This document shows positions 34,106-43,573 of a stretch of DNA of 64,000 nucleotides, in pieces. This stretch comes from an uncultured Bacteroides sp. (GTDB lineage: Bacteria > Bacteroidota > Bacteroidia > Bacteroidales > Bacteroidaceae). The DNA lies in contig CAUHML010000008.1 in assembly GCA_959606905.1 (NCBI GenBank), forward strand, positions 30,663-94,662. The letters run 5' to 3'. The notes under the pieces were generated by a model. It did no database searches and was not told where the DNA came from. It was given only the letters and a program-made list of their open reading frames with translations. The position numbers and the translations under genes are program-made. Positions within the stretch are counted from its first letter, which is position 1. Each line of letters begins with the position of its first letter.

Positions 34106-34201
34106 TTATTCGTCTGACAGTTGTTGAACATTCGTTTGACAACTGTTGTCTTTTCGTCTAACAACTGTCAGACGAAAAGAAGACAGCTGTCAGACGAATA
34201 A
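34106..34201. repeat. Nested inverted-repeat array built on a GTCTGACA unit
   Basis: The outer arms TTATTCGTCTGACAG (34106-34120) and its exact complement (34187-34201) enclose an inner pair, TTTTCGTCT (34151-34159) and AGACGAAAA (34170-34178). A further partial unit TTCGTTTGACAACTG lies at 34131-34145. About four units of 20 bp alternate in orientation. The array sits between convergent genes, past a separate terminator, and could fold into a cruciform or a long hairpin. It may be a dispersed intergenic repeat family. Confidence 0.65.
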
Positions 34202-34228
34202 ATTGTTGCAAACTGAGGTATAAATTCT

Positions 34229-35158
34229 TTAACTTGGAGAAGTAGAATTATGCGAAACAGGTGGTACATTCATATTCTGTGTGTACAGACTATCAATGAT
34301 ACCATCGGACAATCCGATAGTAGGTACAATAATACCAGTAGCTTTTACATAAGTCGCCACCTCAAGAAATATCTCTGCTGCCGGAACAATTACATCTGCC
34401 CGATCCGGTTTTAGCTTGTATTGTTTGATGCGCTGTTCGGCGGGAAGTACCTGTAATGCTAAATAAATCTCACGTAGTGACTCAACTGGTAGGAGAGAAG
34501 CCTTTTTATCCTTTTTATCCGCGAGACGGAAGAGTTTGTTGATATTTCCCCCCGAACCGATAATGCTGACAGGCGCATATTCTGTGGCAATGCCAATCAG
34601 GTCAGTACGTAACGCTTCTTTTTCCTCCTCTTTCACCATGCCGCTAAGCATACGGACTGTACCTATATTATATGAACGGGAGTTTTTCAGTTCTCCGTTA
34701 CTGATAAGATTGATTTCCGTACTACCGCCGCCAACATCTACATATAGATAATTCTGTCCGGAAGCAAACAGTTGCTCGATATGATTGTCATATACGATAT
34801 GCGCTTCTTCCTGTCCGTCGATAATATCTACACGAATACCCGTTTTCTTGGCTATTTGCCGGACGATAGCTTTACCGTTCCGGACATCACGCATAGCGGA
34901 CGTGGCACAGGCGCGATAATCCACTACATCATATATTTTCATTAACTGCTTGTAAGCTTTCATCAGCCGGATCAGTTTCTTTTCTTTTTCTGCTGAAATA
35001 ATACCTGCTGTGAAAGCGTCTTCTCCTAGCCGTAACGGGATACGGATGAGTTGCACCTTACTCATAAGTTCGGGCGCATTTTCTTCGTTTACGCATTTTA
35101 TCAGTAGTCGTACGGCATTGGAACCGATGTCGATTGCTGCATAATTAACTTTCTTCAT
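34229..35158 (-). CDS. Exopolyphosphatase / Ppx-GppA phosphatase
   Basis: The 309-residue cytoplasmic enzyme of the ASKHA fold hydrolyses polyphosphate or (p)ppGpp-related pentaphosphate. The ATP-type motifs are AAIDIGSNAVRLL (near 6), YVDVGGGSTEI (near 135) and SIIGSGGNINK. Its length is that of the short two-domain form, lacking the HD-like C-terminal region of E. coli Ppx. It follows ppk. An alternative ATG at 35170 overlaps the ppk stop (ATGA) and adds four residues. Either start gives close coupling. The neighbour supports polyphosphate as substrate. Confidence 0.85.
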   Translation of the reverse strand: MKKVNYAAIDIGSNAVRLLIKCVNEENAPELMSKVQLIRIPLRLGEDAFTAGIISAEKEKKLIRLMKAYKQLMKIYDVVDYRACATSAMRDVRNGKAIVRQIAKKTGIRVDIIDGQEEAHIVYDNHIEQLFASGQNYLYVDVGGGSTEINLISNGELKNSRSYNIGTVRMLSGMVKEEEKEALRTDLIGIATEYAPVSIIGSGGNINKLFRLADKKDKKASLLPVESLREIYLALQVLPAEQRIKQYKLKPDRADVIVPAAEIFLEVATYVKATGIIVPTIGLSDGIIDSLYTQNMNVPPVSHNSTSPS

Positions 35159-35166
35159 ATTTATCA

Positions 35167-37254
35167 TCATGTGTTCTTGTATTCGTTATATAATTTTTCT
35201 TGTGAACGGAAAAGCGATGCCATTTCTTCACTAAGCGGGGGAGTAAACGGAAAATTCCATATCCGGTTGGTTCCCATTCCGTCTACTATGCGTCCTTTGG
35301 CTGTATCCTGAAACCCGTAACAAACAATCCGTTTTAAATCCGCCTGTATCTCTTTGTCATAAACAGGAGCCAGTACTTCGATGCGGTTGTCCAGATTGCG
35401 TGGCATCCAATCTGCTGAACCGATATAATACCTTTCTTCTCCGGCATTAGCGAAAATGAAAATACGTGAGTGTTCAAGATAACGGTCGATAATTCCATTG
35501 ATATGTATATTTTCACTGACACCCGGAACGCCCGGTACTAAAGAACAGTTGCCGCGTACAACTAGTTCTATCTTGACTCCTGCTGCTGAGGCTTCGTATA
35601 GCTTTTCGATAAGTGCGCGGTCTGTTATGTGATTTACTTTGGCAAGGATATAGGCGTCTTTTCCTTGTTCCTTGTTCTTTATCTCCTTATTGATAAGGGC
35701 AATCAACCGTTTACGCATATCATTGGGAGAAACGAGCAACTCTTTGAAATTGACGGGAGTGTATGGCTTCTCGATAAAGTCAAATACTGCATTTACTTCC
35801 CGGACAATGGGACGGTGAGTTGTCATAATGGTATAGTCGGTATACATACGTGCATTTCCTTCGTGGAAGTTGCCTGTACTGATACAGACAATATCTCCAT
35901 GTCTTGTCCCGATGTGCACCAGTTTGGAGTGAATCTTCAGCCCTTCCACCCCGAAGATTACACGGATTCCTGCATCCTGCATCCTTTTACTCCAGTTGAT
36001 ATTTGAGGCTTCGTCAAAACGTGCCAGTAGTTCGATGACTACCGTCACTTTCTTACCGTTCTTTGCTGCGCAAATCAATGCTTTAACCACTTTGGAGTCT
36101 TTAGCTAGTCGGTAAAGCGTCATCTTGATGCTTTTCACTTCTTTGCTGATAGCAGCTTCGCGCAGTACGCGGATGAACGTATCAAAACTATGATAAGGAT
36201 AATGTAGTGAACGGTCTTTCTGGCGAATCAGGGTCAGCAGGCTTTCTGTACCATTTAGTTCGGGTTTGAAAATCGGTTCCCAAACCGGATATTTCAGATG
36301 ACTGTGTCCGCAGACAGGAAATTTCATCAGGTCTTTGAAATTATGATAACGTCCGCCGGCTACGCGGGTGTCGTTCTTGTCTATATTCAGCCGGTCGGTC
36401 AGTCTTTTTAGCAAGTCCCTGGGGATTTGCTCGTCATATACAAAACGGAGAGGTTCGCCTTTCTTGCGGCTTTTCACTCCTTTGGAGATTTTCTGAAGTA
36501 CGCCGGTCCGCAAATCACTGTCTATTTCCATTTCAGCGTCTTTGGTAAATTTGAAGGTATATGCTTCATAATCCGTATATTTCATTCCGACAAAAATCAT
36601 TGGCAGGCAGTAACGGATAACATCATCAAGAAACATTAGATAGGTCTTTCCTTCCGATTCGGGTAGTTGGATGAAGCGTCCGAATTCCCCAACGGGCAGT
36701 TGGATAACCGCGTAATCCTTCTCTTTTATTTTTCCTGCTTCATCTTTGCGGAGCAAGCGGATAGCCAGGTAAATATCTTCATCTGTCTGGTCGTCCAGCT
36801 GTCGGGGACCGTTAAGGAAAAGAGGGTTGGTGGAACCGTTCAGCTTATTACGATAGAAAGAAGTGATGAACGCTTTCTGCTCATCGTTCATTTCCGTTTC
36901 TTTGATAACGTAGATATTCTCTTTTTTCAGTTCTTCCATGATAGAAGCGAACGTTTCTTCAAACTGTTCATAGTAACGGTTGTGCAGTTTACCTATCTGT
37001 TTCAGTGTGTGCGCAGCGATTTCCTGTTCTTTCTGTATATTCTTGTCGTCATACTCTATAATCCGGTTTAAGGTAGCGACACGGACGCGGAAGAACTCGT
37101 CAAGATTGTTCGAATAGATGCCAAGAAAAGTCAGCCGTTCCAGTAAAGGAACTTCCGGGCGGGCAGCTTCGAGTAAGATACGTTGGTTGAAATACATCCA
37201 ACTGATGTCACGCTCAACATAAGGGCACTTCTTTCTTGTTTCGCTTGGTTTCAT
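35167..37254 (-). CDS. ppk1: Polyphosphate kinase 1
   Basis: About 695 residues. The enzyme makes polyphosphate from ATP reversibly. The N-terminal region holds ERDISWMYFNQRIL and NLDEFFRVRVA, the central region RFDEASNINWSKRMQDAG, and the autophosphorylated His is in GLKIHSKLVHIG. STGNFHEGNARMYTDY and the late block YYIGSADWMPRNLDNRIEV complete the PLD-like catalytic halves. I chose ATG at 37254 because the ten residues before it (from 37284) are not family-like. It is cotranscribed with the exopolyphosphatase gene, so synthesis and breakdown are encoded together. Confidence 0.93.
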   Translation of the reverse strand: MKPSETRKKCPYVERDISWMYFNQRILLEAARPEVPLLERLTFLGIYSNNLDEFFRVRVATLNRIIEYDDKNIQKEQEIAAHTLKQIGKLHNRYYEQFEETFASIMEELKKENIYVIKETEMNDEQKAFITSFYRNKLNGSTNPLFLNGPRQLDDQTDEDIYLAIRLLRKDEAGKIKEKDYAVIQLPVGEFGRFIQLPESEGKTYLMFLDDVIRYCLPMIFVGMKYTDYEAYTFKFTKDAEMEIDSDLRTGVLQKISKGVKSRKKGEPLRFVYDEQIPRDLLKRLTDRLNIDKNDTRVAGGRYHNFKDLMKFPVCGHSHLKYPVWEPIFKPELNGTESLLTLIRQKDRSLHYPYHSFDTFIRVLREAAISKEVKSIKMTLYRLAKDSKVVKALICAAKNGKKVTVVIELLARFDEASNINWSKRMQDAGIRVIFGVEGLKIHSKLVHIGTRHGDIVCISTGNFHEGNARMYTDYTIMTTHRPIVREVNAVFDFIEKPYTPVNFKELLVSPNDMRKRLIALINKEIKNKEQGKDAYILAKVNHITDRALIEKLYEASAAGVKIELVVRGNCSLVPGVPGVSENIHINGIIDRYLEHSRIFIFANAGEERYYIGSADWMPRNLDNRIEVLAPVYDKEIQADLKRIVCYGFQDTAKGRIVDGMGTNRIWNFPFTPPLSEEMASLFRSQEKLYNEYKNT

Positions 37255-37425
37255 GATGAAGAATCTATTTTTAATTTTCTGCAAAAGTATCTAAGTGAGA
37301 TGTAATAGCTATAACGATTTTGTTACGAACTTATTACAATGTTTATTTGTTATTTTTATATATCAGTAGAAACACTTATATTCGCAAAAGTATTGGAACA
37401 GACTCGGTTAAAAAATATAGAATTT

Positions 37426-38004
37426 ATGAAAACAATGAATTATTCCCTTATTCGTATTCTCTTTGCATTAGTGATTGGTCTGGTGTTGGTGCTATGGCCT
37501 AATACAGCTGCCAGTTATATCGTTATTACGGTTGGAGTTGCCTTTTTGATTCCCGGTGTTATCAGCCTTTTCGGCTATTTCGGACGTAAGAAATCCGAAG
37601 ACGGAGTTTCGCCCCGTTTTCCGATAGAAGGAGTCGGCAGTCTGCTTTTCGGACTTTGGCTGATTGTAATGCCCGAATTTTTTGCAGATGTCCTGATGTT
37701 CTTGTTAGGTTTTATCCTGATAATGGGAGGGGTGCAGCAGATAGCTTCCTTGTCAATGGCTCGTCGTTGGACACCTGTTCCGGGAGCATTTTATCTGGTT
37801 CCCGCTTTGATTTTAATTGCGGGCATCGTTGCTTTATTCAATCCGACAGGAGCACGTAATACAGCGTTTATAATTATTGGTATCAGTAGCTTGGTATATT
37901 CGCTTTCTGAATTGATAAACTGGTTTAAGTTTGTACGTTGCCGTCCGAAGAACCCGATATCACATCACGATGAGGATATTGAGGATGCGAAGATTATTGA
38001 ATAA
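37426..38004 (+). CDS. HdeD-like (DUF308) inner-membrane protein
   Basis: The 192-residue protein has six predicted helices arranged as three pairs, each pair followed by a short loop (for example RILFALVIGLVLVLWP and GVGSLLFGLWLIVMP). This repeat pattern is that of the HdeD/DUF308 family. A hydrophilic acidic C-terminus (HHDEDIEDAKIIE) ends it. I chose ATG 37426. The longer frame from 37339 crosses the likely promoter TATATTCG near 37376. It is divergent from ppk. Function is not known. HdeD is linked to acid resistance in E. coli, but this cannot be carried over. Confidence 0.6.
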   Translation: MKTMNYSLIRILFALVIGLVLVLWPNTAASYIVITVGVAFLIPGVISLFGYFGRKKSEDGVSPRFPIEGVGSLLFGLWLIVMPEFFADVLMFLLGFILIMGGVQQIASLSMARRWTPVPGAFYLVPALILIAGIVALFNPTGARNTAFIIIGISSLVYSLSELINWFKFVRCRPKNPISHHDEDIEDAKIIE

Positions 38005-38091
38005 AATAAGAAAAAGAAGAGGGCTACCTCACGGTACCCCTCCACTGCAAACTTAAAACAACCAACAAAAGAAATAGATCATTTCTACTTT

Positions 38092-38121
38092 ATGTCCGAT
38101 GAAAACTTCTTCATCGGACAT
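38092..38121. terminator. Bidirectional terminator between the DUF308 gene and glnN
   Basis: A 12-bp perfect stem ATGTCCGATGAA (38092-38103) / TTCATCGGACAT (38110-38121), with a T-rich stretch on the plus side, lies between convergent genes. Confidence 0.75.
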
Positions 38122-38130
38122 TCTCTTTTT

Positions 38131-40320
38131 CTATCTTACAAATAATAGTTCTCTGTATTTCGGAAGTGTCCACATCTGGTTGTCAACGATAAGTTCCAAC
38201 TTGTCGATGTGATAACGAATTTCTTCCAGTGCCGGAACAATCGTGTCGTGATAAGCAATGGCTTTTTCACGTTCGCTTTCAATCTTGTTCGCCACTTTAC
38301 GCGCTTCTACCATTGCGTCTACATGCTCTTTGATGAAGGCTGTACGGTCAGCAATTTCTTCGATAAGTTCCAGATTCTTTGCTGATAGTTTCGCCGCTTT
38401 TTCTGCCGGAAACAGGGATTGCATTTTATAGACGTTATTAATCAAATCCGTCTGATACTGGGTTGCAACCGGTATAATGTGGTTCATAGCCAAGTCACCC
38501 AATACACGGGCTTCAATCTGGATCTTCTTCGTGTAGGTTTCCCATTTCACTTCATTGCGTGCTTCCAACTCTTTCTTTGTCATTACACCGGTAGCTTCGA
38601 ACATGGCAATCGTTTCCGGTTTCAGGTAGTTGTCGAAGATAACGGGAACACTCGTTTCACAATCCAGACCACGGCGTGCAGCCTCTTCTTTCCATTCGTC
38701 ACTGTAGCCGTTGCCGTCGAAGTGAATGGCTTTACATTCTTTGATATATCCGCGAATGATTTCAAGGATAGCGGAAACTTTCGGTTCTCCTTTTTCAATT
38801 AGAGCGTCCACGTCTTTCTTGAACTTCGCTAACTGGTCTGCTACTGCGGAGTTCAGCGCAATCATTGCAGAGGCGCAGTTTGCTTCGGAACCTACGGCAC
38901 GGAATTCGAAACGGTTTCCGGTGAAGGCAAAAGGAGAGGTGCGGTTACGGTCTGTATTGTCAATCAACAATTCCGGTATCTGCGGAATATCCAGTTTCAT
39001 TCCCTGTTTGCCGCTAAGGCTGATTAAATTGTCTTTTGTGCTGTTTTCAATATGGTCTAATACTTGCGATAACTGCTTTCCGAGGAAAGAAGATATGATT
39101 GCGGGAGGTGCTTCGTTGGCGCCTAAGCGGTGGGCGTTGGTTGCACTGGAGATAGAAGCCTTCAGTAACCCGTTATGATGATAAACTGCCATTAACGTAT
39201 TTACTACAAATGTCACGAAACGCAGATTGTCTTCCGGTGTCTTCCCCGGTCCCATTAATAAGATTCCCGTATCAGTACCCAATGACCAGTTGTTGTGCTT
39301 ACCGGAACCGTTGACACCTTTAAATGGTTTTTCATGAAGCAATACACGGAAACCGTGTCGACGGCTTACCTTGCGCATCAATGACATAATCAATAAGTTA
39401 TGGTCATTTGCCAGGTTACATTCTTCGAATATCGGAGCTAACTCGAACTGATTAGGAGCAACCTCGTTGTGACGGGTCTTTACGGGAATACCCAATTTCA
39501 GAGCTTCAATTTCGAGCTCTTTCATAAAAGCAGCTACACGGGTGGGGATAGCACCGAAGTAGTGGTCTTCCAACTGCTGGTTTTTAGCACTGTCATGTCC
39601 CATTAAGGTACGTCCTGTCATTAATAAGTCAGGGCGGGCAGCATATAAACCTTCATCAACTAAAAAATATTCTTGTTCCCAGCCAAGGTAGGCAACCACT
39701 TTTTTCACTTCCGGATTGAAATAATGGCAGACGTCTACGGCTGCTTTGTCTACTGCACGTAATGCTTTCAATAATGGAGCTTTATAGTCAAGGGCCTCGC
39801 CGGTGTATGCAATAAACACAGTCGGGATACAAAGAGTATCATCTACAATGAATGCAGGAGATGAAGGGTCCCAGGCACTATATCCACGGGCTTCAAAAGT
39901 ATTACGGATACCTCCATTCGGGAAAGAGGAAGCATCCGGCTCTTGCTGAACAAGTAATTTGCCCGTAAATTCTTCCATCATGCCACCTTTACCGTCATGT
40001 TCAACAAAAGCATCATGTTTTTCTGCCGTACCTTCGGTCAGGGGTGCAAACCAGTGGGTATAATGAGTGACACCCATTTCGATAGCCCATTTTTTCATGC
40101 CGGCAGCTACTTCGTCAGCAATGCTACGGTCTAGCGGAGCACCATTATCAATAGCATCAATCAGTGCATTATACACTTTGCTGGGAAGGTATTTAAACAT
40201 CTTTTCCTTGTTGAACACATACTTGGCGAAATATTCCGACGGACGTTCAACAGGAGTTGCTACCTCAACCGCTTTCTTCTTGAAAGCAGTCTCTACTACT
40301 CTGAATCTTAGTTTTGACAT
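38131..40320 (-). CDS. glnN: Glutamine synthetase type III
   Basis: The 729-residue enzyme assimilates ammonia into glutamine. Type III enzymes are about 700-730 residues and were first described in Bacteroides fragilis. The type III signature is seen near residues 110-170 (GGMMEEFTGKLLVQQEPDAS, SSFPNGGIRNTFEARGYSAWDP), with the metal and glutamate segments ETRHNEVAPNQFELAP-like near 285 (KTRHNEVAPNQFELAP) and FKGVNGSGKHNNWSLG near 335. Regulation by adenylylation is not expected for this type. An ammonium transporter tail lies 60 bp upstream, so a former amt-glnN operon is likely. Confidence 0.96.
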   Translation of the reverse strand: MSKLRFRVVETAFKKKAVEVATPVERPSEYFAKYVFNKEKMFKYLPSKVYNALIDAIDNGAPLDRSIADEVAAGMKKWAIEMGVTHYTHWFAPLTEGTAEKHDAFVEHDGKGGMMEEFTGKLLVQQEPDASSFPNGGIRNTFEARGYSAWDPSSPAFIVDDTLCIPTVFIAYTGEALDYKAPLLKALRAVDKAAVDVCHYFNPEVKKVVAYLGWEQEYFLVDEGLYAARPDLLMTGRTLMGHDSAKNQQLEDHYFGAIPTRVAAFMKELEIEALKLGIPVKTRHNEVAPNQFELAPIFEECNLANDHNLLIMSLMRKVSRRHGFRVLLHEKPFKGVNGSGKHNNWSLGTDTGILLMGPGKTPEDNLRFVTFVVNTLMAVYHHNGLLKASISSATNAHRLGANEAPPAIISSFLGKQLSQVLDHIENSTKDNLISLSGKQGMKLDIPQIPELLIDNTDRNRTSPFAFTGNRFEFRAVGSEANCASAMIALNSAVADQLAKFKKDVDALIEKGEPKVSAILEIIRGYIKECKAIHFDGNGYSDEWKEEAARRGLDCETSVPVIFDNYLKPETIAMFEATGVMTKKELEARNEVKWETYTKKIQIEARVLGDLAMNHIIPVATQYQTDLINNVYKMQSLFPAEKAAKLSAKNLELIEEIADRTAFIKEHVDAMVEARKVANKIESEREKAIAYHDTIVPALEEIRYHIDKLELIVDNQMWTLPKYRELLFVR

Positions 40321-40381
40321 AATACCTAATTTGATTTGTTGTTAAATATGTTAGAGTAAATAATTACGTTCTCTTATATGG

Positions 40382-40510
40382 TTAGTTGTATGCTGATTCT
40401 CCGTGTTCGTAGATATCCAGCCTTTCTTCTTCAACTCGTGCCGGAACGCGGAGTCCGTGGACTTTGTCGAGCACTTTGAAGATGATGAATCCCATACCTG
40501 CTGCCACCTC
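40382..40510 (-). pseudogene. C-terminal remnant of an ammonium transporter (amtB)
   Basis: A 42-codon frame ends at TAA 40384-40382 and reads AAGMGFIIFKVLDKVHGLRV, then PARVEEERLDIYEHGESAYN. The last transmembrane helix followed by GLRV and LDxxEHGESAY is the conserved C-terminus of Amt proteins. Upstream there is an in-frame stop and no further Amt sequence before dapL (34 bp away), so about 90% of the gene is gone. Its place directly upstream of glnN is the normal position for an amt gene. A working transporter must be encoded elsewhere, if at all. Confidence 0.8.
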
Positions 40511-40544
40511 TTACATCATAATAAGAGAACCATTCTATGTCTGC

Positions 40545-41777
40545 TCAAAGCCAGTTCTTTATTCTTCTCATGGCTTCAATGCAGTCGTTACGTTCACCGA
40601 ATGCCGTCAGACGGATATAGCCTTCGCCGCTGGGGCCAAAACCTACACCGGGAGTTCCGACTACGTTGGCCTCATACAACATCTGCTCAAAGAACCGCCA
40701 TGAAGAAAGGCCATTCGGGGTTTTCACCCATAAATAGGGAGCGTTGACTCCTCCGTAAACTTTCAATCCGCTAGCTTCCAGTCCTTCCTTCATGATTCCT
40801 GCATTGGTCATATAATAGTTAATCGTTTCTTTAATCTGTTCCTTTCCTTCTGCGCTGTAAACTGCTTCTGCCGCCCGTTGAGTGATATAGGAAGTGCCGT
40901 TGAACTTAGTACATTGGCGGCGGTTCCACAGTCTGTTGAGTGGGATTCTGTCTCCTTCGAGTGTTGCGGCGGTAAGTTCTTTGGGGACTACAGTGTATCC
41001 GCAACGCACTCCGGTGAATCCTGCCGTCTTCGAAAAACTACGGAACTCAATGGCGCACTTCTTGGCTCCCTTGATTTCATAAATAGAGTGGGGGACATCC
41101 GCATCCTGAATATATGCCTCATAAGCAGCGTCGAACAGGAGTAACGTGTCATTTGCCAAAGCGTAATCTACCCATTTCTTCAATTCCGGTTTTGTCAGTG
41201 TAGTGCCAGTCGGGTTATTCGGATAGCAGAGATAGACAATATCTATCCGTTTGTCCGGAATTTCGGGTATGAAGTTATTTTCACTTGTGCAAGGCATATA
41301 AGTTACATTACTCCACTTACCTGTTTCTTCCTCTAATACTCCGGCACGTCCGCACATGACGTTACTGTCTATATAAACCGGATAAATAGGGTCTGTGACG
41401 CCGACACTGTTGTCATGACGGAGAATATCTCCGATATTTCCAGTATCGCTTTTTGCTCCGTCGCTGATGAATATCTCTGAAGCGGAGAAATGAATACCGC
41501 GCGGAGCAAAGTCATTTTTTATAATTGCTTCAATTAGAAAATCATATCCCTGTTCAGGACCATATCCGCGGAATGTATCCTTATCGGCTAGTTCTTCTAC
41601 TGCTTTGTGCATTGCTTCGATACAAGCCTTGGGAAGTGGCTGAGTAACATCGCCGATACCTAGCCGGATGATGTCCTGCTTGGGATGCGTTATCCTAAAA
41701 GTATTTATCTTTTTTGCTATATCCGAGAATAAATAGCTTCCCGGTAATTTTAAAAAGTGTTCGTTTACTAATGCCAT
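40545..41777 (-). CDS. dapL: LL-diaminopimelate aminotransferase
   Basis: The 410-residue PLP enzyme converts tetrahydrodipicolinate directly to LL-diaminopimelate, skipping the acylated steps. The PLP Lys is in FRSFSKTAGFTGVRCGY. IRLGIGDVTQPLP, YLCYPNNPTGT and FDAAYEAYI mark the fold-type I core, and the GYGPEQGYDFL segment is typical of DapL. It follows dapF by 58 bp on the same strand. Together they supply meso-diaminopimelate for peptidoglycan and lysine. Confidence 0.95.
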   Translation of the reverse strand: MALVNEHFLKLPGSYLFSDIAKKINTFRITHPKQDIIRLGIGDVTQPLPKACIEAMHKAVEELADKDTFRGYGPEQGYDFLIEAIIKNDFAPRGIHFSASEIFISDGAKSDTGNIGDILRHDNSVGVTDPIYPVYIDSNVMCGRAGVLEEETGKWSNVTYMPCTSENNFIPEIPDKRIDIVYLCYPNNPTGTTLTKPELKKWVDYALANDTLLLFDAAYEAYIQDADVPHSIYEIKGAKKCAIEFRSFSKTAGFTGVRCGYTVVPKELTAATLEGDRIPLNRLWNRRQCTKFNGTSYITQRAAEAVYSAEGKEQIKETINYYMTNAGIMKEGLEASGLKVYGGVNAPYLWVKTPNGLSSWRFFEQMLYEANVVGTPGVGFGPSGEGYIRLTAFGERNDCIEAMRRIKNWL

Positions 41778-41835
41778 GTGGTTATTGTTTTAAGTTTCTA
41801 TCAATTATTATTATTAATTCTTCATTTTCAACCCC

Positions 41836-42648
41836 TCAACCCTCGATTTCTTCAATTTCTCCGTCAAAAACTTTAGTTGCCGGTCCCGTCATTAATATAT
41901 GGCCCGAGGCTTCATCCCATTCAATGGTGACTGTACCACCGTCCATTATTATATCGCTTTTTCTTCCTGTAAGCTCGTTGATGAAGGCTGCTACTGCGGT
42001 AGCACAAGCACCTGTCCCACAGGCTTGAGTAATTCCCGAACCTCTTTCCCATACTCTCATCCGTATAGTATCTTTGCAGACAATTTGTGCAAACTCTACA
42101 TTGGTTCTGTCGGGGAAAAGATGATGATTCTCCAATTCAGGGCCGATTTCCGGCAAATTAATCTGGGTAATATCATCCACGAAAGTAACCAGATGAGGAT
42201 TTCCCATTGATACTCTGGTTGATCGGAAAGGATATTTATCCTCAAAATGAACTTCTCCTGTTTCTAATGGACTGCCCATATCTACTGTGACTGCTGTAAC
42301 TGTTTTTCCTTCTACATGAAGTTTCAGAATTTTAATTCCCGACAGTGTGTCCAGAGTGATTTCTGTTTTATCAGTCAAGCCATATTCATATACATATTTG
42401 CCTACACAACGGCTTCCATTACCACACATCATCGCTTCCGAACCGTCTGCATTGAAAATACGCATACTGAAATCAGCCTTATCAGAGTTTCCGATCAATA
42501 TAAGTCCGTCACTCCCAATTCCTGTATGGAACTTGCTCCATTCGATTGCTTTCTTTTCAGGAGCTGCTATCGGATAGTTGGTAGTGTCTACATATATGTA
42601 GTCATTTCCTGCTCCATGCATTTTAGTGAACTTAATCTTTTTTGTCAT
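41836..42648 (-). CDS. dapF: Diaminopimelate epimerase
   Basis: The 270-residue enzyme converts LL- to meso-diaminopimelate. The two catalytic Cys are in [11 protein letters not shown] (first) and [11 protein letters not shown] (second), and the N-terminal [15 protein letters not shown] is typical. I chose the ATG at 42648. The longer frame from 42699 would begin inside the promoter box at 42697-42704. Lies upstream of dapL. Confidence 0.95.
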   Translation of the reverse strand: MTKKIKFTKMHGAGNDYIYVDTTNYPIAAPEKKAIEWSKFHTGIGSDGLILIGNSDKADFSMRIFNADGSEAMMCGNGSRCVGKYVYEYGLTDKTEITLDTLSGIKILKLHVEGKTVTAVTVDMGSPLETGEVHFEDKYPFRSTRVSMGNPHLVTFVDDITQINLPEIGPELENHHLFPDRTNVEFAQIVCKDTIRMRVWERGSGITQACGTGACATAVAAFINELTGRKSDIIMDGGTVTIEWDEASGHILMTGPATKVFDGEIEEIEG

Positions 42649-43061
42649 TTTGACTTGTATTTGCTGGTTGTTGTATCCTTTTGTTTTATTACAACGCAAA
42701 GGTATGACTTTTTGCTTTATGTTTTATTGAAATATATATCTAATCTCTATTTATTTTATGTAAACTTTCAATTGTTTCGTATATAGCTATGTTTGGTTAT
42801 AATCTGAAATTATATATATATGTATATTGATAAACTGTTATTTAGGTGAATTGTTTTGCATATACTTTCATAATATATAAAGAATAATTAGCCTTGATAA
42901 TCTTTAAATTTAGTCATAAGAATAGGAAAAAACTCCTTTTTGTTTTGACGAAATGAAAGCGGATAGCTTTATTTCACTATCATATTGCTTGCCGGATACT
43001 CTGAAGAACCTTTTCCCGTATTCATTGTTCTAGCACTATATTAATATAAAAATGTAGAGAT
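42649..43061. other. AT-rich intergenic region, no gene recognised
   Basis: About 410 bp. On the minus strand TACCTTTG (42697-42704) is the -7 element for dapF. The rest is AT-rich with alternating TA near 42810-42830. A 26-codon frame at 42953 has no family resemblance and is not called. Confidence 0.5.
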
Positions 43062-43358
43062 ATGAATATAGAGAAACAATTAGAAACAGCAGTACGAACC
43101 AATCATTTGGTATTGGTTGTATTTTATGCGGACTGGTCGCCTCATTACGAATGGATAGGGCCGGTACTCCGTACTTATGAGAAGAGGACAATCGAATTAG
43201 TACGAGTAAATGTTGGAGAAGATAAGGCAATAGCCGATGCGCATAACATAGATACTATTCCGGCTTTTCTTTTATTACATAAGAGAAATGAACTCTGGAG
43301 ACAAGTTGGGGAGTTGACAGTGGAAGAACTGAAAGATGTATTAGATGATTTCAAGTGA
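43062..43358 (+). CDS. Thioredoxin-fold protein lacking the redox cysteines
   Basis: The 98-residue cytoplasmic protein has the thioredoxin fold order: VLVVFYADWSPHYEW, then ELVRVNVGED, then the cis-Pro loop TIPAFLLL and a last helix. Where thioredoxin has WCGPC, this protein has WSPHY, so both cysteines (Ser26 and Tyr29) are lost and disulfide exchange is impossible. It contains no Cys at all. It may act as a binding or chaperone protein. It stands alone, and nothing near it suggests a partner. Confidence 0.8.
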   Translation: MNIEKQLETAVRTNHLVLVVFYADWSPHYEWIGPVLRTYEKRTIELVRVNVGEDKAIADAHNIDTIPAFLLLHKRNELWRQVGELTVEELKDVLDDFK

Positions 43359-43504
43359 TCGGACTGTAATCTTTTATAAGTATGCATAGAAATATCAATT
43401 TCTTCCTCAATTAAAAATAACGAAAAATGTAGTGTATTGATAATTAAGTTCTTATATGTTTGCATTTTTCTTTAAAAGAAACCATACGTTTGACACCGAG
43501 AAAT

Positions 43505-43531
43505 AGCCCGTTCCTTTTAAAGGAACGGGCT
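43505..43531. terminator. Bidirectional terminator between the thioredoxin-like gene and the phosphodiesterase gene
   Basis: A 13-bp perfect stem AGCCCGTTCCTTT / AAAGGAACGGGCT (43505-43517 with 43519-43531), between convergent genes. Confidence 0.7.
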
Positions 43532-43573
43532 GTTTCATTAATGTTGAAGGATAGAGTATTGAATGTGTATGTT

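Noticed and set aside
40403..40747. Plus-strand 114-codon frame across the glnN-dapL gap
   Set aside because: It is antisense to the amt tail and the end of dapL. The minus-strand reading gives recognisable protein.
42953..43033. 26-codon frame before the thioredoxin-like gene
   Set aside because: No family resemblance, no hydrophobic or charged pattern, no promoter match. Likely chance.
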